Source: Chlorocebus sabaeus | Taxonomy: Eukaryota > Chordata > Mammalia > Primates > Cercopithecidae | DNA length: 64,000 nucleotides | Direction: 5' to 3' | Assembly (NCBI RefSeq): GCF_047675955.1 | Contig: NC_132911.1 | Coordinates: forward strand, 23,396,565 to 23,460,564 | In this document: positions 33,478-45,244 of the stretch, in pieces | How positions within the stretch are numbered: position 1 is the first letter of the stretch | Layout of the letters: each line of letters opens with the position of its first letter | Translations under genes and position numbers: made by a program | The notes under the pieces: generated by a model | The model's database searches: none | The model's input: only the letters and a program-made list of their open reading frames with translations | Told to the model about the DNA's origin: nothing

Positions 33478-34494
33478 TTACATTTTGGCATGTTTTTGCA
33501 ATGGCTGGTACCGGTTGTTCCTTTCCATGTTTAGTGCTTCCTTCAGGGTCTCTTGTAAGGCAGGCCTAGTGGTGACAAAATCTCTAAGCATTTGCTTATC
33601 TGTAAAGGATTTTATTTCTCCTTCACTTATGAAACTTAGTTTGGCTGGATATAAAATTCTGGGTTTAAAATTCTTTTCTTTAAGAATGTTGAATATTGGC
33701 CCCCACTCTCTTCTGGCTTGAAGAGTTTCTGCCGAGAGATCTGCTGTTAGTCTGATGGGCTTCCCTTTGTGGGTAACCCGACCTTTCTCTCTGGCTGCCC
33801 TTAAGATTTTTTCCTTCATTTCAACTTTGGTGAATCTGGCAATTATGTGTCTTGGAGTTGCTCTTCTCGAGGAGTATCTTTGTGGCGTTCTCTGTATTTC
33901 CTGGATTTGAATGTTGGCCTGCCCTACTAGGTTGGGGAAGTTCTCCTGGATGATATCCTGAAGAGTGTTTTCCAACTTGGTTCCATTTTCCCCCTCACTT
34001 TCAGGCACCCCAATCAGACGTAGATTTGGTCTTTTTACATAATCCCATACTTCTTGCAGGCTTTGTTCATTTCTTTTTCTTCTTTTTTCTTTTGGTTTCT
34101 CTTCTCGCTTCATTTCATTCATTTGATCCTCCATCGCTGACATTCTTTCTTCCAGTTGATCGAGTCAGTTACTGAAGCTTGTGCATTTGTCACGTATTTC
34201 TCGTGCCATGGTTTTCGTCTCTTTCATTTCGTTTGTGAGCTTCTCTGCATTAATTACTCTAGCCATCAATTCTTCCACTTTTTTTTCAAGATTTTTAGTT
34301 TCTTTGCGCTGGGTACGTAATTCCTCCTTTAGCTCTGAGAAATTTGATGGACTGAAGCCTTCTTCTCTCATCTCGTCGAAGTCATTCTCCGTCCAGCTTT
34401 GATCCGTTGCTGGCGATGAGCTGCGCTCCTTTGCCGGGGGAGATGCGCTCTTATTTTTTGAATTTCCAGCTTTTCTGCCCTGCTTTTTCCCCAT
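33478..34494 (-). pseudogene. L1 ORF1 with one premature stop
   Basis: The frame has 338 codons from the ATG at 34492-34494 to the stop at 33478, the normal ORF1p size. An in-frame TGA at codon 110 (34165-34167) divides it into a 109-residue N-terminal piece and a downstream part whose first Met is at 34143. The break lies in the coiled-coil region, before the RNA-binding (RRM) and C-terminal domains, which are otherwise uninterrupted to the end (NNRYQPLQKHAKM). The codon context is compatible with a single CpG transition. ORF1p is the RNA-binding chaperone needed for L1 mobility in cis, so this copy is probably immobile by itself. Confidence 0.93.
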
Positions 34495-35228
34495 CTTTGT
34501 GGTTTTATCTGCCTCTGGTCTTTGATGATGGTGATGTACTGATGGGGTTTTGGTGTAGGTGACCTTCCTGTTTGATAGCTTTCCTCCTAACAGTCAGGAT
34601 CCTCAGCTGTAGGTTGTAGCTGTAGGAGATTGCTTGAGGTCCACTCCAGACCCTGTTTGCCTGGGTATCAGCAGCAGAGGCTGCAGAAGATAGAATATTT
34701 CTGAATAGCGAGTGTACCTGTCTGATTCTTGCTTTGGAATCTTCCTCTCAGGGGTGTACTCCACCCTGTGAGGTGTGGGGTGTCAGACTGCCCCTAGTGG
34801 GGGATGTCTCCCAGTTAGGCTACTCAGGGGTCAGGGACCCACTTGAGCAGGGAGTCTGTCCCTTCTCAGATCTCAACCTCCGTGTTGGGAGATCCACTGC
34901 TCTCTTCAAAGCTGTCAGACAGAGTCGTTTGCGTCTGCAGAGCTGCTGCGTTTGTTATTATTTACTGTGCCCTGTCCCCAGAGGTGGGGTCTACAGAGAC
35001 AGGCAGGTTTCCTTGAGCTGCTGTGAGCTCCACCCAGTTCGAGCTTCCCAGCAGCTTTGTTTACCTACTTAAGCCTCAGCAATGGCGGGCGCCCCTCCCC
35101 CAGCCTCGCTGCTGCCTTGCCGGTAGATCACAGACTGCTGTGCTAGCAATGAGGGAGGCTCCGTGGGTGTGGGCCACTCCCGGCCAGGTGTGGGATATGA
35201 TCTCCTGGTGTGCCTGTCTGCTTAAAGC
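34495..35228 (-). promoter_or_regulatory. Partial L1 5'UTR
   Basis: About 734 nt of leader precede ORF1. The segment retains CATCACCATCATCAAAGACC just before ORF1 and the 'gggaggggcgcccgccattg' stretch. The element's first part, including the YY1 site at the L1 5' end, is missing. A segment with GATACCCAGGCAAACAGGG (about 34655-34673) corresponds to the 129-bp block known as the ZNF93-bound region in L1PA3-PA6. Confidence 0.8.
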
Positions 35229-35235
35229 GCACTTT

Positions 35236-36430
35236 AAATATGTCATTTCATTAAATTCTGACCTCCATTGCTTCTGATGAAAAATAATAGTCTTTATTAT
35301 CTACACTCCCTTACATGTAATTAATCTTTTTTCTCTGGCTGATTTTAAGACTTCATCTTTGGTGCAATTTATGATCATCATCCTCAGAGTGGTTCTCTTC
35401 TCTTCATGTTTATCCTGGTTGGAGTTTATTGAGCTTCTTGGATCTGTAAATTAGTTTTTTAAAAAAGCAAATTTAAGAAAGTTTCTAGTCGTTATTTCTT
35501 CAAATATTTTTTTCTACCCCATCTTTCCCTATTATCCTCCTGAAATTCTTATTACACATAGGTTATATACCATTTGATGTTTTCCCACAGGGTCACGAGA
35601 ATGTATTTATTTTTCTTCCATTTTTTCCTTTTTATCCACAGATTGAATAATTTCTATAACTCTGTATTCACACAGACCGGGCTAGACATCCAAGATGACC
35701 ATTCACATGTTGATGCTGATTGTCCACTGGACCCAACTCTGTTGAAATTGTCAAACACAGCATCTCTATGTGGCTTCTCCGTGTGGCTTAAGCTCCCACA
35801 GCATGACAGCCGAATGTTTCAAGAGGCACAGGTGGTATCTGTTGGGCTTCTTAAGACCTTGCCCGGGATGTCTTGTTATTACACTTCCACAGTGCTCTAT
35901 TGGTTAAAAAGTTCTAAAACTAGACCATGGGAGATTGGCACATACACTTTGAAAAAGAGCATATGGGATAGGATATTGTTGTAGCCATCTTTGGAAGATA
36001 CAACCTGCCACCACTTCTTTAGAATCTTAGTCTGCTAAATATAACATCTGAACTTGTTTTATTGATTAATTTTTTTCCTTTAGGATAGGTTACATTTTCT
36101 TTGTTTTTTAGAAAATATTTTTAGTGGCTTTTATTGAATATTGGACATTTGGAATAAAGCACGGTAAGGGTTCTGAATTCTGTCATCTTTCTTTGAAGAT
36201 TATTGAGGCATGTTTTAGCAGGCAGTGAAATTAGTGGTTGGTCATTTTGAATTTGTGTAGAATTGACTTTATGCTTTATTTGAGTGGATATATTTCCCAA
36301 GCCCCTTTAAGTCCTGGCAGTCCCTTATAACAAAAGGGATCTCAACACCCAAAGACCCTCTTCCATAAAGATCTTGTCAGGGCTTAGTTTTAAGTGTTAC
36401 TGATTTTCAGAAAGTCTAGAATAAGTCCTG
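35236..36430 (-). mobile_element. L1M/HAL1-like fragments, antisense
   Basis: The + strand has boxes of a reversed old L1 or HAL1: GATTTTAAGACTTCATCTTT, TTTATTGAGCTTCTTGGATC and ATTTCTTCAAATATTTTT, then after 36050 a 'gaatattggacattt' type box. About 35680-36000 is a different, unassigned repeat-like insert. No reading frame of credible size remains. Confidence 0.55.
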
Positions 36431-36452
36431 CTCTAGAGCTTTATCCTTACTT

Positions 36453-36514
36453 TTTTCTGGTAATTCAGCTTGATGTTGAGAAATTTTCTGGTAATTCAGC
36501 TTGATGTTGAGAAA
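36453..36514 (+). repeat. 31-bp tandem duplication
   Basis: Two copies of a 31-bp unit beginning TTTTCTGGTAATTCAGC (36453-36483 and 36484-36514) are identical. Confidence 0.93.
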
Positions 36515-36916
36515 TTAATGAGTAATCTCCATTCTGGCAGTGTCAGAACTCCCTGGTACTGCTCTTACCTCAGCACAGTCCAACCTCTAGAATCTAGGTT
36601 CTCTTTTCAACCCTGTTGCAGTTGCTCTCTGGAAAACCGTGAATGGAATTGTCTTGTGCATGTGCAGTCTGAATCTCGTTATGGTCTCGTGTAGCTAACA
36701 CAGATTGTTGGAGCCCCCAACTCTGCACATCTGCCTCTCTCTCTTACATCTTTCCCTGTAAAATCAGCTGCTTTGAACTCTGATCTCTTCCTCCTAAACT
36801 CAGCAGGATTGTCAAATTCAGCTCACCTCCTGAGTTTTCCTACTCTCACAAATTATAGCTGTCTTGACTATCATCCAATGTCTTAAAAGAGTTGCTTTAT
36901 ATAGCTTGTCCAGTTC

Positions 36917-37224
36917 TATTTATTTATTTATTTATTTTTTGAGATGGAGTCTTGTTCTGTTGCACAGGTTGGAGTACAGTGGCATGATCTCAGCTCACTG
37001 CAACCTCTACTTCCCAGGCTCAAGCAATCCTCCCATCTTGGCCTCCCCAGTAGCTGGGACTACAGGCATGCACCACCATACCCAGCTAATTTTTTTGTAT
37101 TTTGGATAGAGGCGGGGTTTCACCATGTTGGCCAGGCTGGTCTTGAACTCCTGAGCTCAAGTGATCTGCCTGCCTCAGCCTCCCAGAGTGCTAGGATTAC
37201 AGGTGTGAGCTGCCGTGCCTGGCC
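36917..37224 (-). mobile_element. Alu, antisense
   Basis: A full-length reversed Alu whose tail has turned into a (TTTA)n run (36919-36938). It ends at the 5' Alu GGCC at 37224. Confidence 0.92.
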
Positions 37225-37329
37225 TTATAATTGTTTATAGTGAAGAAACTAATGTCATAGGGGTTACCTCATCATGGCCAGAAGCTGAGGCTCTGTTGGT
37301 GCTTATATTATGACTTCTCAGTTTTGTGT

Positions 37330-38420
37330 TATATTTGGAAAAACTGTCTCCATTCTGCGATTACAAATAAAAACTCATATTTTTTGTAGCACTATTTATG
37401 CTTTTTCTTTTTAAAGATTTAAATCCCTGACCCATCTAAAATTTATTTTGATGATGTATGCTATGAAATATGGAGCCAATTTAATTTTTTCCTTATGATG
37501 GTTACTCTAGTCCCTAAAGCATTTATTTAAAAAAAATCCTTAAGTTTTAACAGTTTACTTGAAATGCCTCCTATAGAATTTACTATATTTTAATTCTTAT
37601 TTGAGTGTATTTCTGGACTTCCTAGTATGTTACATTAATCTCTCTGTTCAAATACTTAACCATTTATTTTAAACTTTATGATGCATTTTAATATATGATA
37701 AAGCTGTTTCCTCCTCATTAATCTTTTTCACAGTTGCAATGACTCTTCCTATTTTTTAATTTTTATTTTTTAATTTTTTTTTGAGACAGTGTCTCACTCT
37801 TTCGCCCAGGCTGGAGTGCAGTGGCAAGATCTCGGGCTCAATGCACGCTCTGCCTCCTGAGTTCACTGCATTCTCCTGCCTCAGCCTCCCGAGTAGCTGG
37901 AACTACAGGCTCCCGCCACCATGCCCGGCTAATTTTTTGTATTTTTAGGAGAGACAGGGTTTCACCATGTTAGCCAGGATGGTCTCGATCTTCTGACCTC
38001 GTGATCTGCCCGCCTTGGCCTCCCAAAGTGCTGGGATTACAGGTGTGAGCCACCACGCCCAGCCCTCTTCTTTTTTTTTTTTTATAACAACTTTAAAACC
38101 AACTTCTAGAGTTGAAAAATCCCATTGTTATTGCACTTGGTTCATACTTAATTTAGCAAGAATTACTATCTTTGTGATGCCATTCTCTTCAAGAATGCGT
38201 ATTTCCATTTTATTTACTTAAGAATTCTTTTGCATTCGGCAGTAGCACATTTTTTGTTAAATTTACATCCAAGTACATCTTTCTTGTGATATTTTTAATG
38301 AGGGTCATGTTTGCAATGCACCCTTTAACTAGTCATTGTGTATATGCAAAGACTTTGGATAATATATGGCTATCATTTTCAATCAGTTTTTTACAATCCT
38401 CTGTGATGATGTAGATGTTT
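37330..38420 (-). mobile_element. L1M fragment, antisense, split by Alu
   Basis: The AT-rich + strand reads like reversed L1M ORF2, for example TAAATCCCTGACCCATCTAA and TTTTATTTACTTAAGAATTC. The piece continues on both sides of the Alu at 37767-38064. Confidence 0.55.
37767..38064 (-). mobile_element. Alu, antisense
   Basis: A complete reversed Alu with a T-rich tail. CTCTTC occurs near both ends (about 37743 and 38065), a possible short target-site duplication. Confidence 0.92.
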
Positions 38421-38683
38421 CCCATTTTAATATAGCAGTATCACATTTGTAAATTACAAAGAAATCACAAAACTACAACAAATGGTGGTCATCACAATAC
38501 AATCCTTCACCTTGAAAGTGAATAAGTAATACAAATTGCCTTTCAGTTTTTAAGGCCATTAGAATGTGTGGATGCTGTTCGCTTTGCACTTCTCCGTTTG
38601 TGACATTGCTACCACTTGGTCTATCCCTGCCAGGAGTTGCAACTTTTCTTCTTTCTCTCAATGAGACTCAAGCCCAAATCCGG

Positions 38684-38985
38684 TTTTTTTTTTTTTTTTT
38701 TGAGATGGAGTCTCACTCTGTTGCCCAGGCTGAAGTGCAGTGGTGTGATCTCTGCTCGCTGCAATCTCCATCTCCCCAGTTCAAGCTATTCTCCTGCCTC
38801 AGCCTCCTGAGTAGCTGGTATTACAGATGCCCACCACCTCGCGTGGCTAACTTTTTTGTATTTTTAGTAGAGACGGGGTTTCACCATGTTGGCCAGGCTG
38901 GTTTTGAACTCCTGACCTCAAGGGACCTACATGCCTTGGCTTCCCAAAGTGCTGGTATTACAGGCATGAGCCACTGAACCCGGCC
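38684..38985 (-). mobile_element. Alu, antisense
   Basis: A reversed full-length Alu after a 17-nt T run. Probable duplications read GCCCAAATCCGG on the left and GCCCAAAACCC on the right. Confidence 0.92.
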
Positions 38986-40800
38986 CAAAACCCTGTTCTT
39001 CAGAGCTCCAGTCCCCTGAGCAGGTAGGTCTTCAAGCACCCAGGATGATGAGAATGGGCTATTGGCAATGCCCTCACCAGAGACATCCAGAGTGACCAGT
39101 GCATTTCTTCTATCCCATAACTACATCTGGGTCTCTGGGAAACAGCTTATGTGGCTTTCACCCACCCTTCCTCACTCTTTTAGTGGAATTTGGACCCATG
39201 AACTATCTGGCTAGCTGGCCAGCTCAGTTTTAGACATGACAGCTGAACTACCTCCAGGTCTGGGTCTCTGGGGCTTCCCACATCTTTGTTTTCATCCAGG
39301 GAAGGTAAGAACTTGGCTTCCAGAAAGTTGGAGTCTCAGCTGTGGGAAGTCCCTCTCTAGAACTCTCTGTATTCAGATAGGCCACGATGCAGACACAAGG
39401 ATGGTGATAGACCCTCGTGTTGGTGCCAAGGATGCCTCTACAATATTGTTCCAGAAAGTAAGTTCCTTCTCTCTGATGCTTGTGATATCACTAACACAAC
39501 TTTCTGGAGCTACTGCTGCTGCTACTGTCATCCTTTTATGTCCTTAGACCTGAGAATGGCGCTGGGCAGAAGGTTCAGGATCTTGAATAACTCACATCCC
39601 TGAATGGATAGGGTCATCCTGCTGCAGTCCTTGACACAATGCTTTTCTTCTTGTATCCCTGGACTCTTCCTCTCACCTGCTGCCAGGCAGCCTGACCTGC
39701 GCCATGGCCTTCCACTGATTGGTGTGGTCCTCCCTTTCTCCTGTGCTTTCAAAAGGACTTGTGTGTTGAGTTTGAGAAATGGTGGAATAGAGCATTGTCT
39801 ATAAACAGTCCTCGTAAAAATGCCAATATGTTTATTTGTCGGATCAAAGTTTAATATAATTCCAATATTCACCAACAGATTTGTAGATTAGCTAGTTATC
39901 ATGCACCATAACATAATAATGCCACTTAACATAGGCCAGCTAAATTCTGATGAAGGAAGAGGCTTAAATTTATTTAGCATTTACTAATCCTAATCATGAG
40001 ATTCCAAGGAGAGAAATAAGGAAATAGAGGGATGCAGAGAATGGTCTTTTCTTATGTTATAGGTTTGCCTTTGTGTATCTCTAATTTGACAAAAATTGAG
40101 TGAATGTAAGAACTTACCATGACTCTAGAGAGCCCTTGTTGGTAATAGCCCTTGAGGGCAATTTTACTCCCCTCGTATTCACCTCTTTCCCCACCTGGCC
40201 CTCAGGTGAGCACCGTGAATTTCGATTTCACCTTCTCCTTTTTTCTCTTCACAGTAACTGCATATGTAGGGAACTCTAACCTGGTTCAATCCCATCATTT
40301 TATGTTTGAGAAAACTGAATTATACTTATCTCAAAATGACTTTTCCAACACTTTTAATCTTACGTCATGTAATATTCATAGGCTCCCTTAAAAACAATAA
40401 ACTTCAGTCCTCCCAATATGGCAGCAGAGAACAGAGCATCCTGTGATGATTCTCCTTTTGGGACCGTCTGAGGAGATCTAAGCACAACTTTTCAAAAGCT
40501 TCCAGTGGGCTTCTTTGCACGCATTTTGTTGTTCTGGAACTTTGAGTATAGCCACAGTAACAGCAAAAGCTTTTGACAGTGGCAATCTCAGGTTTAAGAG
40601 AAGAGAGTTCTTAGCAAAAGGGTGAGAAACTGATTGATAGCTCTGTGATATGATGTCAGAGATATGTGCAAGGACTAGGGAAATATCTATTTACCTAACA
40701 TCTCTAGGTGAATGTTGTCTTGAGAAGATTGGGAAGAAAACATACTATTGAAGGAAAAAAGCAGATTTCTGGAGACATCAACTAAAGAAAGAACTGAAGA
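38986..40800. other. Intergenic, unassigned
   Basis: No gene, RNA or young repeat that I recognise. Short open frames here (up to about 115 codons) lack family resemblance and consistent codon use. Confidence 0.5.
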
Positions 40801-40801
40801 A

Positions 40802-41140
40802 GGCCAGGTGCGGTGGCTCACGCCTGTAATCCCAGCACTTTGAGAGGCTGAGGTGGGCGGATCATCTGAGGTCAGGAGTTCTTGACCAGTCTGGCCAACA
40901 TGGTGAAACCCTGTGTCTACCAAAACAACAACAACAACAACAGCAACAACAAAAATACAAAAAATTAGCCAGGTGTGGTAGTGGGTACCTGTAGTCCCAG
41001 CTACTCAGGAGGCTGAGGCAGGAGAATTGCTTGAACCCGGGAAGCGGAGTTTGCAGTGAGCCAAGACTGCACCACTGCACTCCAGCCTGGGCAACAAGAG
41101 TGAAACCCCCCCACCCCAAAAAAAAAAAAAAAAAAAAAAA
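40802..41140 (+). mobile_element. Alu with (CAA)n linker
   Basis: A full-length Alu. The linker is a CAA/CAG array (40924-40950) and the A tail is 23 nt. CTGAAGA near both ends is a likely part of the target-site duplication. Confidence 0.92.
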
Positions 41141-42328
41141 GGGCTGAAGATCAAAGTCATGACTTGTTTGTTGTCCCATGGCTATTTTTTTGTTGATTAC
41201 CAACAATTGGTTTAACTTTATTGGGTGTCAGATTCTCTATCTTTTTAAAAATAAAAATCATTTCCAAAAAATTTACCCATATTTTTACCTATCAATCATC
41301 TAGTATCATGTTTTGGACTACAAAGGCATGGTAATTTTAATGGTTTTTTAAAATTTTTCACATTGTACTATAATTGTCTGATTAAATGCATTTCTTTAAA
41401 AATACCAGATTGAATTATTTGAGGAGACGGCCCATGTTTTCTTTGAACTCTGTGTCCCTGGGGTCTAGTAGAGAGAGCTTTAGGATGAATTAATGAGCTC
41501 ATCGTATAAGAGAACAGAGAGTAGATGCACTGACTTTGTGTGTGTGTGTGTGTGTGTATTTGTATAAACTAAGTGGCTAACAAATGGTGCCAACATAAAC
41601 TAATATAAAAGCTAATGTAAGAGTTGAGAGTACAAGAAGGCATTATAAGGATTAGACCCTCAGCTAGTCCTTGACAGAGGGAGAATTGGATCTATGGATA
41701 GAATATCAGAAGATGCTTGAGAAAGGGGAAATGGTGTGAACTAAGATGTGGAGTCAGAGGAGCATAAGTTGTGCCTGGGGAGCAGTTGGGATCAGCGCGC
41801 CCAAATAGGATGGTTTGTGTTGCGAAAATCACAGGCAGAGAGGCCCAGGTTTGGGCCAGTGTGTGAGCATCTTGAACATCTGCAAGACATTTATATTTTA
41901 CCCTTTATGCACAAAATGAGGATGTTGGGGTATGAAGTGGGATGGAAGGACTAGCAGCTTTGAAGAGAGAACTGGGCTTTCGTTGTGATACTGCCACAGT
42001 GAAAGCAAAAGGGTAAGAGAGAGTTTAAAAGTAATTAACTCATTCTACCCATTGTTTTTTTCCTATGCCATACAAAGTCCCAGCCACTAGGGATACAATA
42101 TTGATAAGAGTCAGTGAGTATCTGCCCTTGGGAGCTTTAGAAGAGGCAAGCAGCAGATATTTACAATACATGTAATCAGTACTAAGGGGTCCATATGATG
42201 TGATTGGTCATTAGAAGGAATATCTGACACATCCTTGGACGATGGGCAGGGAAGGTTTCCCAGAAGAAGTGACATCTTGCTGAGTCCTAAATGATAAGTA
42301 GCAAGTTATGGAGGGAAGGAAGGCACCT

Positions 42329-42350
42329 GAAGAAGAAGAAGAAGAAGAAA
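42329..42350 (+). repeat. (GAA)n microsatellite
   Basis: About seven GAA triplets followed by an A run. Confidence 0.9.
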
Positions 42351-43323
42351 AAAAGCTCCTAGCGTGCCACAGAGAAGAGCATGGCACTTTCAGGACATCT
42401 CAAGCAGTGTAACTTCTAGAATAAGGGACTGAAGGGGAGGAGCAGAAAGTAGTGACAAGAGGGAACTGGAAACGTCAGTGGGCTGTCTTGCAACCCTAAC
42501 CAGCTGGTTATTAAGAATGGAAGATTCTTAATATCTAAAATATTCATCTTCCTTATATCTCCTCTAAGATGTTTATCAGTTTACATTTTTTATACTATGT
42601 TATCTTAATTCATTGCATTCTCTTTTCCTCTTAGAATAAGGACTTTCAAAACCAGTGGAATTCTGTCCACAAAGTACAGGGACTCTAGTTTTCTTCACTG
42701 ATAATCTACATTCAGTTAATGGATTTCTAATATTATAATTCAGGAGTTTCTAGAGTAAAACTTGATTTATTAAAAAAGTATTTTTCTAATAATTGATGGA
42801 TTCATTTACCGCTACTCTATTTCAGAGTTTTGCTTATGTGTTTTGCCAATGGGATTGTTTTGCAGCTGTGTTTTTGAGTGGACTGTTTGTCAGATTTCAG
42901 AGAAGATAAGTATAACTTGGTGAAGTAAATCACCAGTTAACTTTCTATTGTTTTTTATGGCCTAGTACATTTTTTAAAGAGTGAAGAAATGATCTTTCCC
43001 CAACATTTTGAAAGCTTTATAATCTAGTTCCTCTGAGAACAATGGTGGCCCCAAACTCGTTTAGTTATATAGTGTTTGTATCTCATTTTTCTGGATAATT
43101 TGCAGTTGTGGTTTGTATTTGCAATTTCTTTGTGTTTATATATATATTTATTTTTTCTTCCCATCTTAAAGTTTTTGAATACATTTCCAATTTTGTACAG
43201 AAATTTCTTAAAGGTGTGTTTTCTAGCCTAGTTTTTAAGTTGGTTTCACTCATGAATTAAAATGATTGCTATGATTTTCTTTTTTTAGAAATCATATTGT
43301 GTTCATAGATTTTGATGTAAAGC

Positions 43324-43515
43324 AGTGATAGGTAAACTTCTGTGAAGGGCCAGATGGCAAGGCTTTGCAGATGTACAGTCTCTGTTCAAACAGTTCAACT
43401 CAGCCATTGCAGTGGGAAAGCAGCATTAGACAGCCTGTTAACAATAAGTTATGCTAACAAAAGCAGACAATGGGGTGAATTTTGCCTGTGGTTCAAAGTT
43501 TGCTGACCTCTGGTC
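43324..43515 (+). mobile_element. hAT-type nonautonomous DNA transposon
   Basis: The ends CAGTGATAGGTAAACT and AGTTTGCTGACCTCTG form an imperfect inverted repeat. The interior has 'gaagggccagatgg' and 'ggctttgcag' boxes typical of a mammalian Charlie-group MER family. I do not assign the exact family. Confidence 0.75.
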
Positions 43516-43929
43516 TAGACTACTTTTGATTTTTGCAATTTAGTGACTTAGAACTTTAATATATGGTTAACTTTTATAAATATTCCCTGATCACTAGAAA
43601 AGAAGGTATGTTCCATCTACACATGGTACAATTTTTATCTCTTGAATCTGATTTCATATAATTTAGGCCATTTTTTGGGCCATATTTATCAGACTTTGAC
43701 AAATCAGGTCATTTCTATCAATTATAACAATTTTATGTGGCATAAATGAAATATTTGCCAGTTGTCCTCTAAAAATGTTCCAGGAGAGTGCTGAAAGGTC
43801 TTTCTGTGAAACATTATAAACTGGTAGCTCAGTTAATTTTTTGGTGGTGGGGGTGCTTTACAATGTGTTTTTCTGTTTTGTTTTGTTTTGCTTGAATCAG
43901 TTACCAACATTTAGCTATATGGAGATTTT

Positions 43930-44015
43930 ATAAAATTTTGTAAAATTGAAATTTTATAAAATAAAATTTTTTATTTTATTTTTTTATAAAATAAAATTGA
44001 AATTTTGTAAAATTA
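43930..44015 (+). repeat. AT-rich fold-back and direct repeat
   Basis: The segment TTTTATAAAATAAAATT occurs twice (about 43952 and 43984), with complementary ATTTTATT blocks between. Strand-folding is likely. Confidence 0.75.
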
Positions 44016-45244
44016 AGATGCCATGATTGATTTTAGGATACGTCATTATTTTACATACCACTAAGGAAATAAAAACGTTGTTGCCAATTATAACTGCAAG
44101 ATACTATTGATTATAATACATATCCTGACTTTAAACCTGTTAAAAATGTGAAAATTATTACATCTGAGAGTCAGTGAATTATGGTAAAAAGTTCTGGATT
44201 TGTGGCTGCCTTTATTCATGGGAAGACCCAACAGTATTGGGATCACATTGTCATGTCTCAGTCATAAGGCTGCTCTATTGATGGCTTTGAGCTTTGAATT
44301 TTTCACAATCCCCACCTGGCTCACTAATTTATGTAAGTTACCTGCAGGTGTGACTCCTGTTTCTATGGTAATAGACCTAATCCAGAGCCACGCTCTTCCT
44401 TCTGTGGAAATAGAATGGCTCCTTGCAATACTAAAGGGAATACTTGACATCTCAGATGGCAGCGTTTGAATTGCAGTGACTTTACGGACAGCTGGAGCTT
44501 CCATGGTTAAAGAACAGGTACCTTTACAGAGGACATTTGCATGCTGAAGGACACTCACCTTGAAGTGCCTCTCAGAACAAAATGTCTGCCATTTATTTTT
44601 AGGTAAATCCAAGCTTCCAAACTAAGGATCACAGAAAGCATGTTTCTGGAAGTCTTAGAATAGCAATTTTGTTCCTACTTCCTGCTACCAAATGATCAGA
44701 CACACTGAAGTCCTTTCTTAGTGTATCCCAGTACAGAGTCTAGAATGTTTTCTTTTTAAGTGATTAAATCAATGGACATTTTATATCTAGCAGGCTTTAT
44801 TTATAATGTAACTACACTAGAAGCCAAAATATTTTACAGTTCAGTTTAATACTAAATACCTAGAATTGCCATTTAAATATTCATTGTGAATTCTACCCTT
44901 TAGCATCATAACAGAACCCTCTTTGGAATGTTTTATGCTTTTGACTATGAATTCTAATTTTTCTGCCATAAATAGAGCTATCCCTATTTTAGTCATTGCA
45001 ACTTACCTGGCATATCTCTGCTTATTCTTAGAACTTTTTGGATCACTTTGTTTTATGTTTGTACCCAGAAGTGATAGAGGATGGGAGTAACTGCTTCTAG
45101 GATTTCTCTTTTCTCCTTGCAGCACACACAGCATTTTCTGCTGTCCCAGGAAGGGCAGAGCAACACTGCCTTCCTTCTTTTAGCTCAGATATTTCTGTAA
45201 GATATCTTTTCCTACTTGTTTCCAATAGGGAAGCCTAATCTTGT

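Larger units (their letters stand above)
29347..35228 (-). mobile_element. L1 retrotransposon, near full length, ORF2 intact
   Basis: In minus-strand order it holds a partial 5'UTR (34495-35228), ORF1 (33478-34494, one stop), a 63-bp spacer, intact ORF2 (29587-33414), a 3'UTR with a purine-rich tract (about 29507-29540) and an A-rich tail. It is flanked by GCACTTT at 29340-29346 and 35229-35235. On the element strand the site reads TTT|AAAGTGC, a good L1 endonuclease target. The 5' end lacks the first roughly 300-350 nt of the standard 5'UTR. The leader keeps an extra segment (about 34615-34755) found in L1PA3-PA6-type elements and absent from the youngest human L1s. The ORFs also differ from L1HS as I recall it. 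Confidence 0.95.
41143..45240. other. Intergenic, old repeats and unique sequence
   Basis: It contains a (TG)n run (41538-41557), an unassigned old repeat-like stretch (41650-42480), a GAA run (about 42329-42350), a hAT-type element (43324-43515) and an AT-rich fold-back (43930-44015). The stretch 44180-45000 shows nothing that I recognise. Confidence 0.5.

Noticed and set aside
35574..35984. A 136-codon open frame
   Set aside because: It crosses the join between antisense L1M/HAL1-like DNA and an unassigned repeat, so it is not a gene.
39236..39875. Open frames of 103 and 115 codons
   Set aside because: They overlap on opposite strands, have no recognisable domains, and contain no A tail or gene-like match to suggest a processed pseudogene.
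44200..44612. Overlapping open frames on both strands (89 and 116 codons)
   Set aside because: No family resemblance, no splice or promoter context, and opposite-strand overlap. This length is expected by chance.
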